A DNA stretch of 41,265 bases from DASQQQ01 sp036390995 (lineage in GTDB: Bacteria > Actinomycetota > UBA4738 > HRBIN12), in NCBI GenBank assembly GCA_036390995.1, contig DASWAT010000196.1, forward strand, positions 1 through 41,265, given 5' to 3'. The notes under the pieces are model-generated. The model ran no database searches. It saw only the letters and a program-made list of their open reading frames with translations, and was not told the DNA's origin. Positions 39,361 to 41,265 of this stretch are shown piece after piece (position 1 is the stretch's first letter; every line of letters starts with the position of its first letter). A program made the position numbers and the translations under genes.

Positions 39361-40131
39361 GTGAACGGTGACCTGGGGTCACGGGCTCGGCCGAGATCGG
39401 CCGCCAAGCGCGAACGGATCGTCGAGGTGGCCATGCGCCACTTCGCCGAGCACGGCTATCAGGGAGCCAGGGTCGAGGACGTGGCCGTGGAGCTCGGCAT
39501 CGCGAAGGGCTCCATCTTCCAGCACTTCGGCAGCAAGGCGGGACTCTTCCTGGCCGCGTACAAGAAGGCCGTGACGTCGCTGCCCGCCTGGCTCGACGCG
39601 CCGGACGAGATCGTGACGAAGGGCTTCTGGGCGGTGCTCGACTACTGGCTCCAGCGGACCGAGCACCTGATCCGTGAGGATTGGATCCCGAACCGCGTGG
39701 CGCTGATCGGCAACTACGGTACGGACCTCAAGCTGAAGCGGGAGATCAACCGGTTCCTGCTGTCCGAGGATCCCTACGGGACGCTGGAGTTCGTGGAGTC
39801 CGGTGTGGCGCGTGGCGAGGTGCGGGGCGACGTGGACGCCGAGATGATCGCCTCGATGGTGGACTGGCTCGCCGAGCGGTTCCAGGACGCCCTCGTGACC
39901 GAGGAGCTCGATCCCGGGCTCTTCCATCGGCATCCGAACCAGCCCGATCGGCAGGGCCTGCGCATCCGGCAGTTCGTCCAGCTGCTGCGGAGCGCCATCG
40001 GCATGGGCGCGACGGAACGGGAGGCGCCGGGAGCGGATGTCTCGACCGGGGAGGGCTCGGCGCCCGCCGATCAGGAGTCCCGGCGGAGCGCGGCGTCCGC
40101 GGCCTCGACGGACACCACCCGCCGCCGGTAG
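39361..40131 (+). CDS. TetR-family transcriptional regulator
   Basis: The product is 256 residues. The N-terminal helix-turn-helix (about 17-63) reads RIVEVAMRHFAEHGYQGARVEDVAVELGIAKGSIFQHFGSKAGLF, typical TetR. The C-terminal ligand domain is helical and not assignable, and ends in a Ser/Ala/Arg-rich tail. GTG 39361 has GGAGATGGAGG about 10 nt upstream. A palindrome GTGACC-N3-GGTCAC lies over codons 3-8. The 119-bp gap after the CarH-like gene suggests independent expression. The gene end overlaps the convergent HExxH gene by 61 bp. Confidence 0.9.
   Translation: MNGDLGSRARPRSAAKRERIVEVAMRHFAEHGYQGARVEDVAVELGIAKGSIFQHFGSKAGLFLAAYKKAVTSLPAWLDAPDEIVTKGFWAVLDYWLQRTEHLIREDWIPNRVALIGNYGTDLKLKREINRFLLSEDPYGTLEFVESGVARGEVRGDVDAEMIASMVDWLAERFQDALVTEELDPGLFHRHPNQPDRQGLRIRQFVQLLRSAIGMGATEREAPGADVSTGEGSAPADQESRRSAASAASTDTTRRR
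39368..39382. promoter_or_regulatory. Palindrome at the start of the TetR gene
   Basis: GTGACC-TGG-GGTCAC spans codons 3-8 of the TetR gene. A self-operator near the start codon would be unsurprising for this family. The same half-sites occur in the repeat before the Crp-type gene, with a 2-bp spacer. Confidence 0.35.
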
Positions 40132-40529
40132 TTGCGCAGAGCGAACCGGTCGCACGCGGTCTCGGCCGCGGACTTCTTCCCCAACCGCTCCTTCAGGTAC
40201 CAGTGCATCCACTCGTGCAGGTACAGGAATCGCAGGACCTCGCGGGGCGTCCGGAAGGTGACTCCCTCGGTAAGCCAGATGAACCGCATGCCCTTGCCTG
40301 GCCGGCGCTTCGCGCCGTAGGGAACCACCTCCCCGAACGCGAAGAACGGCTCGGGCACCTGGAGCACGATCCGACGAGCGTCGAACTCGGTGTAAGCGGA
40401 CAGGTGCGGCCGCTCCCGGTACCGGAGCGGGCGCACGAGCACACGGTAACCGTTCGCCGGCGGCAGCCCGGCCAGCGCGTTTCGAACGCGGTCGACCGGA
40501 AGGTCGTCGAGCTCCGAAGTGATCCGCAC
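40071..40529 (-). CDS. HExxH-motif putative zinc metalloprotease, small
   Basis: The product is 152 residues without membrane segments. H105-E-W-M-H109 lies in a helix (LRFLYLHEWMHWYLKE) followed by Glu123 in AAETACDRFA, a plausible third zinc ligand; the layout resembles SprT-like and other minimal gluzincin proteins. The N-terminal half is beta-rich. The substrate is unknown. GTG 40529 is six bases after TACGCT (minus strand 40541-40536), another leaderless start. It is convergent with and overlaps the TetR gene. Confidence 0.7.
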   Translation of the reverse strand: MRITSELDDLPVDRVRNALAGLPPANGYRVLVRPLRYRERPHLSAYTEFDARRIVLQVPEPFFAFGEVVPYGAKRRPGKGMRFIWLTEGVTFRTPREVLRFLYLHEWMHWYLKERLGKKSAAETACDRFALRNYRRRVVSVEAADAALRRDS

Positions 40530-40535
40530 GGATCG

Positions 40536-40541
40536 AGCGTA
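40536..40541 (-). promoter_or_regulatory. -10 hexamer of the leaderless HExxH gene
   Basis: TACGCT on the minus strand is six bases before GTG 40529. Confidence 0.45.
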
Positions 40542-40569
40542 GCGACCCCGGCCGACATCGGCCCCTGGA

Positions 40570-40935
40570 TCGACCGCTTGCCCTGCTCGACGGCGACGGC
40601 CCTGCGCAGCACCGCCCGGACTCGGAGGAGGAGCTCGCGGGGCCTTGAACGGCTTCGTCACGTAGTCGTCCCCACCAAGCTCGAGCCCTCGGATCCGATC
40701 CTCCTCGGCCGCCTTCGCGGTGAGGATCACGATCGGAACGTTGGACCGACGTCGCAGCTCCCGGCCCACCTCCTGCCGGGCACGTCGGGGAGGCGGAGAT
40801 CGAGGAGCAGGAGGTCGGGAGCTGCCTCGGACGCCAGCGAGATCCCTCGGCGCCTGTGGACATCGTGAGCACCCCCAACCCGTCGCGCTCCAGCATCGAC
40901 CGGAGGAGCCGGCGGATCTTCGCCTCGGTGCCCAC
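40570..40935 (-). pseudogene. Decayed response-regulator receiver (OmpR type), multiple frameshifts
   Basis: Three frames must be joined to read one receiver domain. The first runs EAKIRRLLRSMLERDGLGVL. The second has SEAAPDLLLLDLRLPDVPG with the phosphoacceptor Asp. The third has SNVPIVILTAKAAEEDRIRG and GGDDYVTKPFK. A further shift recovers RELLLRVRAVLRRA. The order and spacing match an OmpR-family receiver, but the start is degraded and no DNA-binding domain follows. The remnant ends beside the HExxH gene. Either this is an old pseudogene or the assembly has local errors; the number of shifts favours decay. Confidence 0.75.
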
Positions 40936-41155
40936 CCTCCCGAGCCACGGACAAGGTTCCTTCTGCGTAGACCTGGGAGGGGCCGAGTCAGAAACGACGG
41001 GGGCCTCGCGCGCCGGGCGCGTAGCCAGTTAGACCCTCTAGTGCTGACGTGTCTGGGAGGTCCACATCCGGACGCTCCGTTCTCAATCAGGCCAGAATCA
41101 GTGGGTTCGAGGGACAGCACAACGGCCCACCTGGGCGTACAGAGAGGAGAGCACG
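40936..41155. other. Intergenic region, no gene seen
   Basis: This stretch before the last gene has lower GC than the coding regions around it (for example near 41080-41105), as expected of a promoter region. I see no convincing -35/-10 pair, RNA or ORF. Confidence 0.4.
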
Positions 41156-41265
41156 ATGAGCAACGAGCAGGTGGCACCTGAGACGAGAGGTGTCGCGGTG
41201 AAGGTACTAGCGACGGTTGACCTTGCCCGCGAGATCGAGGGCATGGCAGGGCACCAACTTCGAAT
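41156..41265 (+). CDS. Cupin-like protein, N-terminal fragment (continues beyond window)
   Basis: ATG 41156 is preceded by GAGAGGAGAGC, a strong ribosome-binding site. The 36 complete codons read MSNEQVAPETRG, then VAVKVLATVDLAREIEGMAGHQLR. The pattern LATVDL-x-x-EIEGM-x-G-x-QLR resembles the start of small single-domain cupins from memory; the metal-binding histidines would lie beyond the window, so the assignment is tentative. Confidence 0.55.
   Translation, partial: MSNEQVAPETRGVAVKVLATVDLAREIEGMAGHQLR

Noticed and set aside
1..41265. CRISPR array or prophage structural genes
   Set aside because: I see no regularly spaced repeats, Cas genes, capsid, terminase or tail genes; the integrase alone does not establish a prophage.

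Overview
This is a high-GC segment whose gene content and order point to an actinobacterium (Actinomycetota). It carries rsfS, nadD, obgE, rpmA, rplU and an RNase E/G gene on one strand, followed further along by ndk, folC, valS, clpX, clpP and tig on the same strand. From general knowledge this is the conserved actinobacterial backbone. Blocks for cell shape, fatty-acid synthesis and signalling are interleaved with it. Many start codons sit 6-7 nt behind a TANNNT hexamer, the layout expected of leaderless mRNAs, which are common in this phylum. I cannot assign a genus or class.

Layout. Positions 1-3400 are accessory DNA: the tail of an ISL3-type transposase, a secreted beta-propeller (TolB-like) protein, a tiny membrane protein and a tyrosine integrase. 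They abut the 3' end of tRNA-Ala(GGC), so this is probably the end of a tRNA-integrated element that continues to the left. Positions 3480-4700 hold a Crp/Fnr-family regulator with a striking GTGA-N6-TCAC inverted repeat upstream, facing a small unannotated ORF. Next come rsfS, a LytR_C protein, nadD, a DinB-like gene and obgE (minus), a PH-like small protein (plus), then rpmA, rplU and rne/rng (minus). A receiver-histidine kinase hybrid (plus) separates these from rodA-pbpA-mreD-mreC-mreB (minus), the elongation machinery. Divergently, fabD-fabH-fabG-acpP-fabF form a compact type II fatty-acid synthesis operon. A serine hydrolase, ndk, folC and valS follow on the minus strand, then a 1198-residue cyclase-ATPase on plus. 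The block clpX-clpP-tig encodes the ClpXP protease and trigger factor. The right end holds a HisN-like phosphatase, an ornithine-cyclodeaminase-family gene, a MerR/B12-binding (CarH-like) regulator, a TetR regulator, an HExxH protein, a frameshifted response-regulator remnant and the start of a cupin-like gene.

How the genes relate. Overlapping stop/start codons couple nadD/LytR_C, obgE/dinB-like, pbpA/rodA, fabH/fabG, acpP/fabF, ndk/hydrolase and tig/clpP. Both fabD and fabH are preceded by micro-ORFs whose stop overlaps the gene's start codon. The most promising candidates for undescribed biology are these fab micro-ORFs, the divergent region before the CarH-like regulator (a perfect 16-bp inverted repeat and a possible short RNA), the palindromic control region before the Crp-type regulator, and the cyclase-ATPase. 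All functional statements are inferred from sequence motifs; no database search was possible.
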